NCBI RefSeq assembly: GCF_001514205.1
Contig: NZ_KQ948777.1
Location: forward strand, 1-64,000
Reading direction: 5' to 3'
Length of the DNA: 64,000 bases
Source of the DNA: Streptomyces griseoruber
GTDB lineage: Bacteria; Actinomycetota; Actinomycetes; Streptomycetales; Streptomycetaceae
Below the pieces are notes generated by a model, which made no database searches, was not told the origin of the DNA, and saw only the letters and a list, made by a program, of their open reading frames with translations. Positions within the stretch are counted from its first letter, which is position 1; each line of letters opens with the position of its first letter. The position numbers and the translations under genes are program-made. Shown here in pieces: positions 1 through 10,414 of this stretch.

Positions 1-57
1 CTGAAGGCCCGGGTCAAGGCCCTCGCCGACAAGCACCCGCTCTACCCCGGCCTGTAA
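1..57 (+). CDS. glyA: serine hydroxymethyltransferase, C-terminal end (partial)
   Basis: Only the last 18 codons and the TAA stop are inside the window. The peptide ends in RVKALADKHPLYPGL, which matches the usual C-terminus of actinobacterial GlyA (a PLYP motif just before the end). GlyA interconverts serine and glycine with tetrahydrofolate in the cytoplasm. The serine dehydratase gene follows 68 bp downstream on the same strand, and glyA-sdaA is a familiar streptomycete arrangement, which supports the call. The fragment is very short, so the identification rests on the tail motif plus context. Confidence 0.6.
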   Translation: MKARVKALADKHPLYPGL

Positions 58-125
58 CCGACAACCTCCCACGGGGGCATGCCCGTCACCGCTCGGCATG
101 CCCCTTCGAACCCACGGAGTATGGC

Positions 126-1508
<1,383 letters not shown>

Positions 1509-1512
1509 GGCC

Positions 1513-2868
1513 ATGGGCCGGGTGCCGCCCGCCGCGGGACTGCGCTCGCCGGAGGGCGACCTGCTCGGTCCGCGCGAGAACGCCGGCCGGCACCGCCCCC
1601 GCCGGGTCGCCATGCTCAGTGTGCACACCTCACCGCTGCACCAGCCCGGGACCGGTGACGCGGGCGGCATGAACGTCTACATCGTGGAACTCGCCAAGCG
1701 GCTCGCCGCGCTCGGCGTCGCGGTGGAGATCTTCACCCGCACCACCTCGGCCGCGCTCCCGCCCCGCGTCGAACTCGCGCCCGGTGTCCTGGTCCGGCAT
1801 GTGGACGCCGGCCCCTACGAGGGACTCGCCAAGGACGACCTGCCGGCCCGGCTCTGCGCCTTCGCGCACGGCGTGACGCAGGCCTGGGCGGGGGAGCGCC
1901 CCGGCCACTACGACCTGGTCCACTCCCACTACTGGCTCTCCGGCCACGTCGGCCGGCTCACCGCGGAGCGCTGGGGTGTCCCGCTGGTGCACGCCATGCA
2001 CACCATGGCCAAGGTCAAGAACGCCGGCCTCGCCGACGGCGACACCCCCGAACCCGCGGCCCGGGTGGCCGGCGAGGCGGAGGTCGTGCGGGCCGCCCAC
2101 CGGCTGATAGCCAACACCGAGAAGGAAGCGGGGGAGTTGCTCCACCACTACGACGCCGACCCCGGCCGGGTCGCCGTCGTGCACCCCGGGGTCGACCTGG
2201 AGCGCTTTTGGCCCGATGCCCGCGGTGCGGATGCCGGGCGGGTGGCGGCCCGGTCCCGGCTCGGTCTGCCGCGGGACGCCCTCATCCCGCTGTTCGTGGG
2301 CCGCATCCAGCCGTTGAAGGCGCCGGACGTCCTGCTGCGCGCGGTGGCCCGGCTGCTCCAGGAGCGGCCGGGCCTGCGGGAGCGGCTCGTGGTGCCGGTC
2401 GTGGGCGGCCCCAGCGGCAGCGGTCTGACCCGGCCGGAAGGCCTCCAGAAACTGGCGGCCCGGCTGGGGGTGTCGGACGTCGTGCTGTTCCGGCCGCCGG
2501 TCGGTCAGGACCGGCTCGCGGACTGGTACCGGGCGGCGTCCGTGCTGGTCGTGCCGTCCCACAGCGAGTCCTTCGGCCTGGTGGCCGTCGAGGCGCAGGC
2601 CTGTGGCACCCCGGTGATCGCCGCCGAGGTCGGCGGTCTGCCGGTGGCCGTGCGGGACGGGGTGAGCGGCGTCCTCGTACCGGGGCACGATCCGGCGCAC
2701 TACGCGCGGGCGCTGTCCGCCTTCGCCGACGACCCGGCCCGCTCCGCCCGGATGAGCGAGGCCGCGGTCCGCCACGCCCGGTCCTTCGGCTGGGCCGCGA
2801 CCGCGGCGGCCACGGCGGAGGTGTACACGGCGGCCCTGCGCGGGCATCGGCTGCACCGGGTGCCGTGA
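1513..2868 (+). CDS. mshA: MshA-type glycosyltransferase (mycothiol biosynthesis family)
   Basis: GT4-family retaining glycosyltransferase of the D-inositol-3-phosphate N-acetylglucosaminyltransferase type, the first step of mycothiol synthesis. The 451-residue protein shows the MshA signature LSVHTSPLHQPGTGDAGGMN near residues 35-54, then VHSHYWLSGHVG, HAMHTMAKVKNA and VVHPGVDLERF. The nucleotide-sugar site has the E-x7-E motif (ESFGLVAVE). Start ATG 1513 follows the sdaA stop by 4 bases with a GAGG before it, so co-transcription is likely. Residues 1-30 are poorly conserved in type. Its position after glyA-sdaA and beside nar genes is odd; in streptomycetes I know, the main mshA sits elsewhere, so this could be a second copy. 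Confidence 0.82.
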   Translation: MGRVPPAAGLRSPEGDLLGPRENAGRHRPRRVAMLSVHTSPLHQPGTGDAGGMNVYIVELAKRLAALGVAVEIFTRTTSAALPPRVELAPGVLVRHVDAGPYEGLAKDDLPARLCAFAHGVTQAWAGERPGHYDLVHSHYWLSGHVGRLTAERWGVPLVHAMHTMAKVKNAGLADGDTPEPAARVAGEAEVVRAAHRLIANTEKEAGELLHHYDADPGRVAVVHPGVDLERFWPDARGADAGRVAARSRLGLPRDALIPLFVGRIQPLKAPDVLLRAVARLLQERPGLRERLVVPVVGGPSGSGLTRPEGLQKLAARLGVSDVVLFRPPVGQDRLADWYRAASVLVVPSHSESFGLVAVEAQACGTPVIAAEVGGLPVAVRDGVSGVLVPGHDPAHYARALSAFADDPARSARMSEAAVRHARSFGWAATAAATAEVYTAALRGHRLHRVP

Positions 2869-3021
2869 CGGCGCCGAACCCGGTCCGGGCCCGCTCCCAC
2901 CGGCTCCGGACGGTGCCGGGGCGGGCAGCATGGCCTCGACGTGCGCCACGGTGGCGCTGCCGGGCGGCAGCCCCGTGTCCCCGGCGTCCGCCCGTACGGC
3001 GGCCCCCTCGGCGACGGCCGA

Positions 3022-3657
3022 CTACAGCAGGCTGCTCCAGTACGGCCAGAAGCGGGTGAGCACGAGGAGGGCGATCACCCCGTACCAGGCGGCGAGCAGG
3101 ATCCCGTGCGTGTCCCGCACGACCTCCAGGACACCCCGGCGCACGGGGACGACCCCCTGTTCCAGGCAGTGCACGGTGACGTACCAGAACAGCGCGATGG
3201 TGGCGATCCAGACCACGGCGCAGTACGGGCAGATCTTGTTGAGCTCGTAGAGCGACTGTCCGATCAGCCAGTGCGCGAACACCACCCCCAGCAGCGCTCC
3301 GGCGTCCAGCGCGAGCCACAGCCGCCGGTGCAGGCGCGCCCCGGAGAGCACGGCGGTGCCCAGGGCGGTCACGGCGGCGAAGGCACCCAGGCCGAGCAGC
3401 ATGTTGGGGAAGCCGAACAGGCTGCCCTGCGCACTGGACATGACGCTGCCGCAGCTCACGACGGGGCTGATGTTGCAGGGCGGCTGGTAGGCGGGGTCGC
3501 GCAGCAGCCGCCAGTCGTCCACGGCGAGCTGGAAGGAGGCCAGCCAGCCGGCGATCCCGGTGAGGACCATCACCCATCCCGTACGGCGGCTCCCGCCCAC
3601 CGCGCGCGGTCGCCGGGTGGGCGGGGCGTCCGGTGCGAGCGCGGGGTGGTGACTCAC
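3022..3657 (-). CDS. VKOR/DsbB-like vitamin K epoxide reductase family membrane protein
   Basis: A 211-residue membrane protein of the bacterial VKOR family, which re-oxidises periplasmic thiol oxidases and passes the electrons to quinone. It has four or five hydrophobic segments, the loop cysteines C61 and C69 (PPCNISPVVSCGS) and the active-site CPYC pair at C143/C146 (NKICPYCAVVW). The GTG start at 3657 overlaps the narI stop as GTGA, so the two are translationally coupled and this is the last gene of the nar operon. No DsbA/thioredoxin partner lies beside it. The link to nitrate reductase may be functional through the shared menaquinone pool; that is inference. Confidence 0.87.
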   Translation of the reverse strand: MSHHPALAPDAPPTRRPRAVGGSRRTGWVMVLTGIAGWLASFQLAVDDWRLLRDPAYQPPCNISPVVSCGSVMSSAQGSLFGFPNMLLGLGAFAAVTALGTAVLSGARLHRRLWLALDAGALLGVVFAHWLIGQSLYELNKICPYCAVVWIATIALFWYVTVHCLEQGVVPVRRGVLEVVRDTHGILLAAWYGVIALLVLTRFWPYWSSLL

Positions 3658-4394
3658 GCGGCTCGCCGGGGGGCGGTGGCCGAAGACGTCCGGCTCCCGG
3701 CCGTCGGGGCCGAAGCCGGTGTGGCCCGCCGCCGGTAGACCAGGTACGGCCTGACCAGATAGCCGACCGGGACGCTCCAGACGTGCACCAGGCGGGTGAA
3801 CGGCCAGGCCGCGAAGAGCAGACAGGCGGTCAGGGCGTGGAGCTGGAACAGCAGGGGTGCCCCGGCGATCGCCTCGGGCTGCGGCTGGAGGACGAACAGC
3901 CCCCGGAACCAGACCGAGACCGTCGAGCGGTAGTCGTACCCGGGGCCGAACACATTGTGGGCGGCGGTGGCGGTGATGCCGAGCAGAACGGTGGCGGACA
4001 GCAGCGGGAAGAGGACCTTGTCGCTGCGGTCGGTGCCGAGGCGGATCCGCCGGGTCAGCAGTCTGCGGGCGCACAGCATCCCGAGCCCGGTGACCATGGC
4101 GAGCCCCGCGACCGAACCCGCCCAGACGGCCGTGGTGTGGTAGGCGTGTTCGCTGATTCCGGCGGACTCGGTCCAGGACGCCGGTATCGCCAGGCCCGCC
4201 ACATGCCCGGCGATCACCGTGAAGGCCCCGAGATGGAACAGCGGGCTGCCCGAGCGCAGCCAGCGGTGTTCCAGGAGCTGGCTGGTGTGCGTGGTCCAGC
4301 CGAACCGGTCGTGCCGGTAGCGCCACACATGCCCGACCACGAACAGGGCGAGGCAGATGTAGGGCACGGCGACCCACAGCAGCAGATCGTTCAT
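3654..4394 (-). CDS. narI: respiratory nitrate reductase gamma subunit (cytochrome b)
   Basis: Membrane subunit of the quinol:nitrate oxidoreductase NarGHI. It oxidises menaquinol and passes electrons through two b-type hemes to NarH. The 246-residue protein has five hydrophobic segments and the histidines expected for heme ligation (FHLGAFTVIAGHVAG and, near the C-terminus, LFQLHALTACLLFAAWPFTRLVHVW). Length is normal for NarI. The ATG at 4394 overlaps the narJ stop by four bases, and its own TGA overlaps the start of the VKOR gene, so narG-H-J-I-VKOR reads as one coupled operon. Confidence 0.95.
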   Translation of the reverse strand: MNDLLLWVAVPYICLALFVVGHVWRYRHDRFGWTTHTSQLLEHRWLRSGSPLFHLGAFTVIAGHVAGLAIPASWTESAGISEHAYHTTAVWAGSVAGLAMVTGLGMLCARRLLTRRIRLGTDRSDKVLFPLLSATVLLGITATAAHNVFGPGYDYRSTVSVWFRGLFVLQPQPEAIAGAPLLFQLHALTACLLFAAWPFTRLVHVWSVPVGYLVRPYLVYRRRATPASAPTAGSRTSSATAPRRAA

Positions 4395-5179
4395 CGCTGG
4401 TCTTCCTCATGACTGTGCGGAGCGCTGATCGGGGCGGTGAGGGGCGGGACGAAGGTGTCCGGCGGTGCGAACTCGCCGTTCCCGTAGGCGGGGTACGTGC
4501 CGTAGGCGTCCAGGCCGACGTCCTCGTTCGGCGGGCCCTCGGCGACGAGCAGGGCCACCGCCGCCCGGTCCGCCTCGGTCGGCGGCGGCAGCAGGGTGAG
4601 CAGCGCGGCCAGCACATGCCGGTACGGCGAGTCGGCGTCGGTCAGTGCCCGGTGGATGAGTTCCAGCCCGCGCCGGTGCCGGCGCAGCGGTGCCTCGCCG
4701 CCGCCGGGGCCGGCCAGCGCGGCGAACTCCAGCACGACCGGGAGGTGGTCGGGCAGTTCACCGCCGCCGGTGTCCCAGCCGGCGGCCCGGTAGCGCTGGT
4801 TGAGGGTGAGCAGGGCCATGCCCCGGCGGCGGGTGTCGCCGTGCAGGTAGTAGGTGAGGTAGAGGCTGCTCTTGCGGCGCAGGTCGAACATCTCGACGTA
4901 GTGCCGCTCCAGCGCCTCGGGGTCCTGGGCGGCGAACCAGTCGGTGAACCGGGCCAGGTGCTCCGCCGCGGGCGTGGCCGGAAGGGCCGCCGTCACGGTG
5001 GTCAACTCCGTCCGGGCCGAGGTGAGTTCGGCGTCCGGGTACTGAAGGAGCAGCGACCCGAGCCGCAGGGTCAGCGCGCGGCCCGCCGTCTCCTCCGGGG
5101 TGAGCCGGGCCGGGCGGCGCACGGCGGCCCGGACACGGGTGCGGACCAGGGCGGGAATCGTTGCCGGCAGCGGGCTCAT
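4391..5179 (-). CDS. narJ: nitrate reductase molybdenum cofactor assembly chaperone
   Basis: TorD/NarJ-family cytoplasmic chaperone that binds apo-NarG and helps insertion of the molybdenum cofactor and the FS0 cluster. The 262-residue product contains the family features LGSLLLQYPDAEL (residues about 40-53), HYVEMFDLRRKSSLYLTYYLHGDTR in two adjoining motifs near 100-120, and the helical DHLPVVLEFAAL. It has a proline-rich, acidic tail of about 40 residues. The ATG at 5179 overlaps the TGA of narH (ATGA) and its TGA overlaps the ATG of narI, which fixes both ends and implies translational coupling. Confidence 0.94.
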   Translation of the reverse strand: MSPLPATIPALVRTRVRAAVRRPARLTPEETAGRALTLRLGSLLLQYPDAELTSARTELTTVTAALPATPAAEHLARFTDWFAAQDPEALERHYVEMFDLRRKSSLYLTYYLHGDTRRRGMALLTLNQRYRAAGWDTGGGELPDHLPVVLEFAALAGPGGGEAPLRRHRRGLELIHRALTDADSPYRHVLAALLTLLPPPTEADRAAVALLVAEGPPNEDVGLDAYGTYPAYGNGEFAPPDTFVPPLTAPISAPHSHEEDQR

Positions 5180-6702
5180 CGATGGTCTCCGGCGGTGTGG
5201 TTGCGGCGCAGGGTGGGCAGGCCGAGCATGACCTCGCGGGGTTCGGCGTCGCCGGACGTCTCGACCGGGCAGCGGTTCTCCATGGCGGTCAGCGCCGCGG
5301 CGTCCTCCTTGTGGGCGGCGGGGACGACGTACCGGTCCGCGTACTTGGCGACGGCGAGCAGCCGGTGCAGGTCCTCCGCCTCGCGTGCGGTCAGACCGAC
5401 GGCCTGGAGCACCGCCTCGTCCCCGGTCTCGCCGAGGGTGCGTTCGCGCATGTACGAGCGGAGCGCGGTGAGTTTCATCAGCACGCCGGCGACGACGTCC
5501 GTGTCCCCCGCGGTGAACAGCTCCGCCAGGTACTCCAGCGGGATCCGCAGCCGGGTGACGGCGGCGAAGACATGGTCGGGGTCGTCCTGGTTCCCGCCCG
5601 CCGCGTCGACGGCGTCGAGCACGGGGGACAGCGGCGGGACGTACCAGACCATCGGCAGGGTGCGGTACTCCGGGTGCAGCGGCAGCGCCGCCTTGTACCG
5701 CATGACCAGGTCGTACACGGGGGAGCGGCGGGCGGCGTCCAGCCAGTCCCCGGGGATGCCCGACTTCCGTGCGGCCGCGCGGACCTCGGGGTCGTGCGGG
5801 TCGAGGAAGACACCGCGCTGGGCGTCGAGCAGGTCGTGCTCGTCGGGGGTGGCGGCGGCCTCGCCGACGCGGTCGGCGTCGTACAGGAGCAGGCCCAGGT
5901 AGCGCAGCCGGCCGACGCAGGTCTCGGAGCAGACGGTGGGCTGACCGGCCTCGATGCGCGGGAAGCAGAAGGTGCACTTCTCGGCCTTGCCGGTGGCGTG
6001 GTTGACGTACACCTTCTTGTACGGGCATGCCGTCACGCACATCCGCCAGCCCCGGCAGCGGTCCTGGTCGGCCAGGACGATGCCGTCCTCGACCCGCTTG
6101 TACATCGCGCCGGACGGACACGCCGACACACAGGCCGGGTTGAGGCAGTGCTCGCACAGCCGGGGCAGATGGAAGAGGAAGGTCTGCTCGAACGCGAACT
6201 TCACCTTCTCCGCCCACGCCCCGCTCAGGTTGGGGTCCGCGCCGGCGTTCTCGGGCGCTCCGCCGAGGCCGTCCTCCCAGTTGGCGCCCCAGGTGATGGC
6301 GGTGGGCCGGCCGGTGAGGACCGAGCGGGGGCGGGCGACCGGGATGTCCTTCCCGGCGGGGGCGCTGACGAGGTTGTCGTAGTCGTAGGTGACCGGCTCG
6401 TAGTAGTCCTCGATGGACGGCAGGTCGGGGTTGGAGAACAGGGACAGCAGCCGCTTGATCCGCCCGCCGGAGCGCAGGACCAGCCGCCCGCGCCTGTCGA
6501 GCATCCAGCCGCCCTTCCAGTGCTCCTGGTCCTCGTAGCGGCGCGGGTAGCCGACGCCGGGCTTGGTCTCGACGTTGTTGAACCAGGCGTACTCGACGCC
6601 GGTGCGGTTGGTCCACGTCTGCTTGCAGGTGACCGAGCAGGTGTGGCAGCCGATGCACTTGTCGAGGTTCATCACCATCGCGATCTGGGCCATGACGCGC
6701 AT
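5176..6702 (-). CDS. narH: respiratory nitrate reductase beta subunit (iron-sulfur)
   Basis: Electron-transfer subunit with four Fe-S clusters linking NarI hemes to NarG. The 508-residue protein has the ferredoxin-type motifs in order: CIGCHTCSVTC (C16, C19, C22, C26), CEHCLNPACVSACPSG, CRGWRMCVTACPYKK and CTFCFPRIEAGQPTVCSETC. The tryptophan in CRGW replaces one cysteine, as in other NarH proteins, giving the 3Fe-4S centre. The narG stop lies only 1 base before the start at 6702; an internal ATG at residue 4 is also possible. All four clusters look intact. Confidence 0.96.
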   Translation of the reverse strand: MRVMAQIAMVMNLDKCIGCHTCSVTCKQTWTNRTGVEYAWFNNVETKPGVGYPRRYEDQEHWKGGWMLDRRGRLVLRSGGRIKRLLSLFSNPDLPSIEDYYEPVTYDYDNLVSAPAGKDIPVARPRSVLTGRPTAITWGANWEDGLGGAPENAGADPNLSGAWAEKVKFAFEQTFLFHLPRLCEHCLNPACVSACPSGAMYKRVEDGIVLADQDRCRGWRMCVTACPYKKVYVNHATGKAEKCTFCFPRIEAGQPTVCSETCVGRLRYLGLLLYDADRVGEAAATPDEHDLLDAQRGVFLDPHDPEVRAAARKSGIPGDWLDAARRSPVYDLVMRYKAALPLHPEYRTLPMVWYVPPLSPVLDAVDAAGGNQDDPDHVFAAVTRLRIPLEYLAELFTAGDTDVVAGVLMKLTALRSYMRERTLGETGDEAVLQAVGLTAREAEDLHRLLAVAKYADRYVVPAAHKEDAAALTAMENRCPVETSGDAEPREVMLGLPTLRRNHTAGDHR

Positions 6703-6703
6703 G

Positions 6704-9700
6704 TCAGTACTCCAGATCCTGCGAGCGACGGCGGATGACGGTGACCTCGTCGCGCTGGTTGCCGGTCGGGCCGTAGTAGTTGAAGGCGTAGGTGAACTGT
6801 GCGTAGCCGCCCGCCAGATGGGTCGGCTTGAGCAGCAGCCGGGTCAGGGAGTTGTGGATGCCGCCCCGCCTGCCGCTCACCTCGGTCTTCGGCACGTTCA
6901 CGTTGCGGTCCTGGGCGTGGTACATGTACACCGTGCCCTCGGGCATACGGTGGGTGACCACCGCGCGGGCGGCGACGACACCGTTGCGGTTGTACGCCTC
7001 GATCCACTCGTTGTCCTTGACGCCGATCTTCTCGGCGTCGGCGGTGGACATCCAGATCGTCGGTCCGCCGCGGGACAGGTCGAGCATGTACTTGTTGTCC
7101 TGGTAGTTCGAGTGGATGGACCACTTCGAGTGCGGGGTCAGATAGCGGACGGTGACCTCCGCACGGCCCCGGTCGTGCAGATGCTCGTCGCCGTAGTGCC
7201 TGGCGGTGTTCAACGGGGGCCGGTAGACGGGGAGTTGCTCGCCCAGTTCGGCCATCCAGTCGTGCTGGACGAAGAAGTGCTGCCGCCCGGTGAGGGTGTG
7301 CCAGGGCTTCTTGTGCTCGGTGTTGATGACGAACGGCGAGTAGCGGCGCCCGCCGGTCTCCGAGCCCGACCACTCGTACGACGTGATCACCGAGCGGGGC
7401 TGGGTGCGGGTGTCGGCGAACGTGATCCGCTCCGCCTCGCGCTCGGCGGAGAGTTCGACCAGGCCCTCGCTGCCGGTCTGCCGCTCCAGCTCCCGGAAGC
7501 CCTCGGTGGCCAGACGGCCGTTGGTGGTGCCGGACAGCGCGAGGATCGCCTCGCACATGTCGCTCGCGGTGGCGAGCGAGGGCCGCCCGGCGGCGATACC
7601 GTCCCGGACGGTGCCGTTGCGGTGCCGGAGGTCCTCGATCTCCTGGTCCGGGTGGACGGTGACGCCCTTGGTGGTGGTGCCCAGGGTGTCGAGCAGCGGA
7701 CCGACGGCGCGCATCTTCTGCGCGACCGCCGTGTAGTCCCGCTCGATCGTGACCAGCTTCGGCATGGTCCGCCCGGGCACCGGCTCGCACGCGCCGGCCT
7801 TCCAGTCCCGCACCACCCCGCCCGGCTGGGCGAGTTCGTCGGGGGTGTCGTGCAGCAGTGGCACCGCGAGGACGTCGGTCCGGGTGCCGAGGTGCTCGGC
7901 GGCCAGCTCGCTGAACCGGTCGGCGATCGTGAGGAACGTGTCGTAGTCGGTGCGGGCCTGCCAGGGCGGCGCGATGGCCGGGGTGAAGGCGTGCACGAAG
8001 GGGTGCATGTCCGTGCTGGACAGGTCGTCCTTCTCGTACCAGGTCGCCGCCGGCAGGACCACGTCGGCCAGCAGACCGGTGGACGTCATCCGGAAGTCCA
8101 TGCAGACCAGCAGATCGAGCTTGCCCTCGGGGGCCTCCTCCCGCCACACCACGTCCTTCGGGCGGCCCTCGGGCGGGGTCTCCTCGGAGCGGACCGCCGC
8201 GTCGGTGCCCAGCAGATGCCGCAGGAAGTACTCGTTGCCCTTGCCGGAGGAGCCCAGCAGGTTCGCCCGCCACACCGTCAGCACGCGCGGGAAGTTGGCC
8301 GGGTCGTCCGGATCCTCGACGGCGAACCGCAGCCGCCCGGACTTCAGCTCGTCGACGATGTGCTCGGCGACCGGACGGCCGGCCCGCGCCGCCTCGTCCG
8401 TCAGATCGAGCGGGTTGCGGTTGAAACCGGGGTGCCCGGGCGTCCAGCCCAGCCGCACCGCCTGCGCCAGACAGTCCGCGAAGCCCTTGCCCTTGAACCG
8501 CCCTTCCCCCAGCGGCGAGGCCAGCTCCTCGGGCCCGAACGCCTCGTACCGCCACTGGTCGGAGTTCAGGTACCAGTACGAGGTGCCCGCCATGTGCCGG
8601 GTCGGCCGCTGCCAGTCGAAGGCGAACGACAGGTGCTGCTGGCCCGTGACCGGGCGGACCTTCTCCTGGCCGACGTAGTGCGCCCAGCCGCCGCCGTTGA
8701 CGCCCTGACAGCCGGTCATGGTGAGCAGCGCCAGGAAGGCGCGGTAGATGGTGTCGGAGTGGAACCAGTGATTGGTGCCGGCACCCAGCGCGATCATGGA
8801 CCGGCCGTGGGTGCGCTCGGCGTTGCGGGCGAACTCCCGGGCGATCCGGGCCGCCTGCTCGGCCGGCACCGAGGTGATCGTCTCCTGCCAGGCCGGGGTG
8901 TACGGCTCGGAGGCGTCCTCGTACGACGACGGCCAGCTGCCCGGCAGACCCGGCCGCTGCACCCCGTACTGCGCCAGCATCAGGTCGAAGACGGTGGTGA
9001 CGAGCCGTCCGCCGACGCGCCGCACGGGCACCCCGCGCACCATGACCGAGCCGCCCTCGGTGCCGCCCTCGTCGAAGCGGGGCAGGGCCACGGCCACGGT
9101 CCGCTCGGCCCGGCCGAGCAGGCTCAACTCGGGCACGGTGTCGCCCAGATCGAGGTTCCAGCGGCCCGGGTCGGTCTGTGCCCAGCGGAAGCCGAGTGAG
9201 CCGTTCGGCACCACCGGTTCGCCGGTGGCCGCGTCGAGCAGAACGGTCTTCGACTCGGCGTTCTCCTCGGTCTCCGTGTCGCCTCCGAGATCGGCGGCGG
9301 TCAGGAACCCGTCCGGGACCAGGCCCTCCTCGCCGTGCTCGCGCAGCGTCACCAGGAACGGGGCGTCGGTGAACTCGCGCAGGTAGTCCTGGAAGTACGG
9401 CACCTCGCGGTCGACGAGGAACTCGCGCAGGATCACATGCCCCATGGCCATCGCCAGCGCGCCGTCCGTGCCCGGATGCGGGGCGAGCCATTCGTCGGCG
9501 TGCTTGACGTTGTCCGCGTAGTCGGGGCTCACCGCGACGACCTTGGTGCCGTTGTAGCGGGTCTCGGTGAGGAAGTGCGCGTCGGGCGTGCGGGTCACGG
9601 GGATGTTGGACCCCCACATGATCAGATAGCCCGCGTTCCACCAGTCGGCGGCCTCCGGTACGTCGGTCTGGTCCCCGAAGACCTGCGGCGAGGCGACCGG

Positions 9701-10414
9701 CAGGTCGGCGTACCAGTCGTAGAAGGAGAGGAGCGTGCCGCCGATCAGCGAGGTGTACCGGGCGCCGGCCGCGAAGGACGCCATCGACATCGCCGGGATC
9801 GGGGAGAAGCCGGCGACACGGTCGGGGCCGTACGTCCTGACCGTGTGGACCTGGGCGGCGGCGACCAGCTCGGACACCTCGTCCCAGTCGGCGCGCACCA
9901 GACCGCCCTTGCCCCGGGCCCGCTTGTAGGCGCGGGCCTTCGCCGGGTCGCCGGTGATCTCGGCCCAGGCCGCCACCGGGTCGCCGAGCCGCCCCCGGGC
10001 CTCACGCCACAGCTTCAGCAGCGCCCCGCGCACATACGGGTAGCGGACCCGGCTCGGGGAGTACGTGTACCAGGAGAACGACGCGCCGCGCGGGCAGCCC
10101 CGGGGCTCGTACTCGGGGCAGTCGGCGCCGATCGACGGGTAGTCGGTGGCCTGGTGCTCCCAGGTGATGATGCCGTCCTTGACGTACACCATCCACGAGC
10201 AGGAACCGGTGCAGTTCACCCCGTGCGTCGAACGCACCACCTTGTCGTGCGCCCACCGGTCCCGGTAGAAGCCCTCCCAGTGAGGATCGCCCGTGCCGAA
10301 CACCGCGCGGCCGTCGGCCGACACCTCGCTGCGCGTGAGCAGCCGACGGGCCGCGAGCGGCCAGCCTTCCGCGGCGCGCGGCTCCTGGCGCCCTGCGTTC
10401 TGATCGTTCTCCAT
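6704..10414 (-). CDS. narG: respiratory nitrate reductase alpha subunit (Mo-bisMGD)
   Basis: Catalytic subunit that reduces nitrate to nitrite at a molybdenum bis-guanine dinucleotide site on the cytoplasmic face. The 1236-residue protein begins MENDQNAG and has the FS0 ligands H64-x3-C68-x3-C72 and C107 (HGVNCTGSCSWMVYVKDG ... RGCPRGASFSW), with the spacing of E. coli NarG. Length is normal. The reading frame stays open upstream, but ATG 10414 gives the usual N-terminus; no strong Shine-Dalgarno is visible there. It is the first gene of the narGHJI-VKOR operon. A DosR/OsdR-like box lies 94 bp upstream, suggesting control by oxygen or redox. Confidence 0.97.
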   Translation of the reverse strand: MENDQNAGRQEPRAAEGWPLAARRLLTRSEVSADGRAVFGTGDPHWEGFYRDRWAHDKVVRSTHGVNCTGSCSWMVYVKDGIITWEHQATDYPSIGADCPEYEPRGCPRGASFSWYTYSPSRVRYPYVRGALLKLWREARGRLGDPVAAWAEITGDPAKARAYKRARGKGGLVRADWDEVSELVAAAQVHTVRTYGPDRVAGFSPIPAMSMASFAAGARYTSLIGGTLLSFYDWYADLPVASPQVFGDQTDVPEAADWWNAGYLIMWGSNIPVTRTPDAHFLTETRYNGTKVVAVSPDYADNVKHADEWLAPHPGTDGALAMAMGHVILREFLVDREVPYFQDYLREFTDAPFLVTLREHGEEGLVPDGFLTAADLGGDTETEENAESKTVLLDAATGEPVVPNGSLGFRWAQTDPGRWNLDLGDTVPELSLLGRAERTVAVALPRFDEGGTEGGSVMVRGVPVRRVGGRLVTTVFDLMLAQYGVQRPGLPGSWPSSYEDASEPYTPAWQETITSVPAEQAARIAREFARNAERTHGRSMIALGAGTNHWFHSDTIYRAFLALLTMTGCQGVNGGGWAHYVGQEKVRPVTGQQHLSFAFDWQRPTRHMAGTSYWYLNSDQWRYEAFGPEELASPLGEGRFKGKGFADCLAQAVRLGWTPGHPGFNRNPLDLTDEAARAGRPVAEHIVDELKSGRLRFAVEDPDDPANFPRVLTVWRANLLGSSGKGNEYFLRHLLGTDAAVRSEETPPEGRPKDVVWREEAPEGKLDLLVCMDFRMTSTGLLADVVLPAATWYEKDDLSSTDMHPFVHAFTPAIAPPWQARTDYDTFLTIADRFSELAAEHLGTRTDVLAVPLLHDTPDELAQPGGVVRDWKAGACEPVPGRTMPKLVTIERDYTAVAQKMRAVGPLLDTLGTTTKGVTVHPDQEIEDLRHRNGTVRDGIAAGRPSLATASDMCEAILALSGTTNGRLATEGFRELERQTGSEGLVELSAEREAERITFADTRTQPRSVITSYEWSGSETGGRRYSPFVINTEHKKPWHTLTGRQHFFVQHDWMAELGEQLPVYRPPLNTARHYGDEHLHDRGRAEVTVRYLTPHSKWSIHSNYQDNKYMLDLSRGGPTIWMSTADAEKIGVKDNEWIEAYNRNGVVAARAVVTHRMPEGTVYMYHAQDRNVNVPKTEVSGRRGGIHNSLTRLLLKPTHLAGGYAQFTYAFNYYGPTGNQRDEVTVIRRRSQDLEY

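Noticed and set aside
2869..3021. Open minus-strand frame after the VKOR stop (GDTGLPPGSATVAHVEAM)
   Set aside because: Peptide looks coding-like but is short, has no start or family and overlaps the convergent mshA end.
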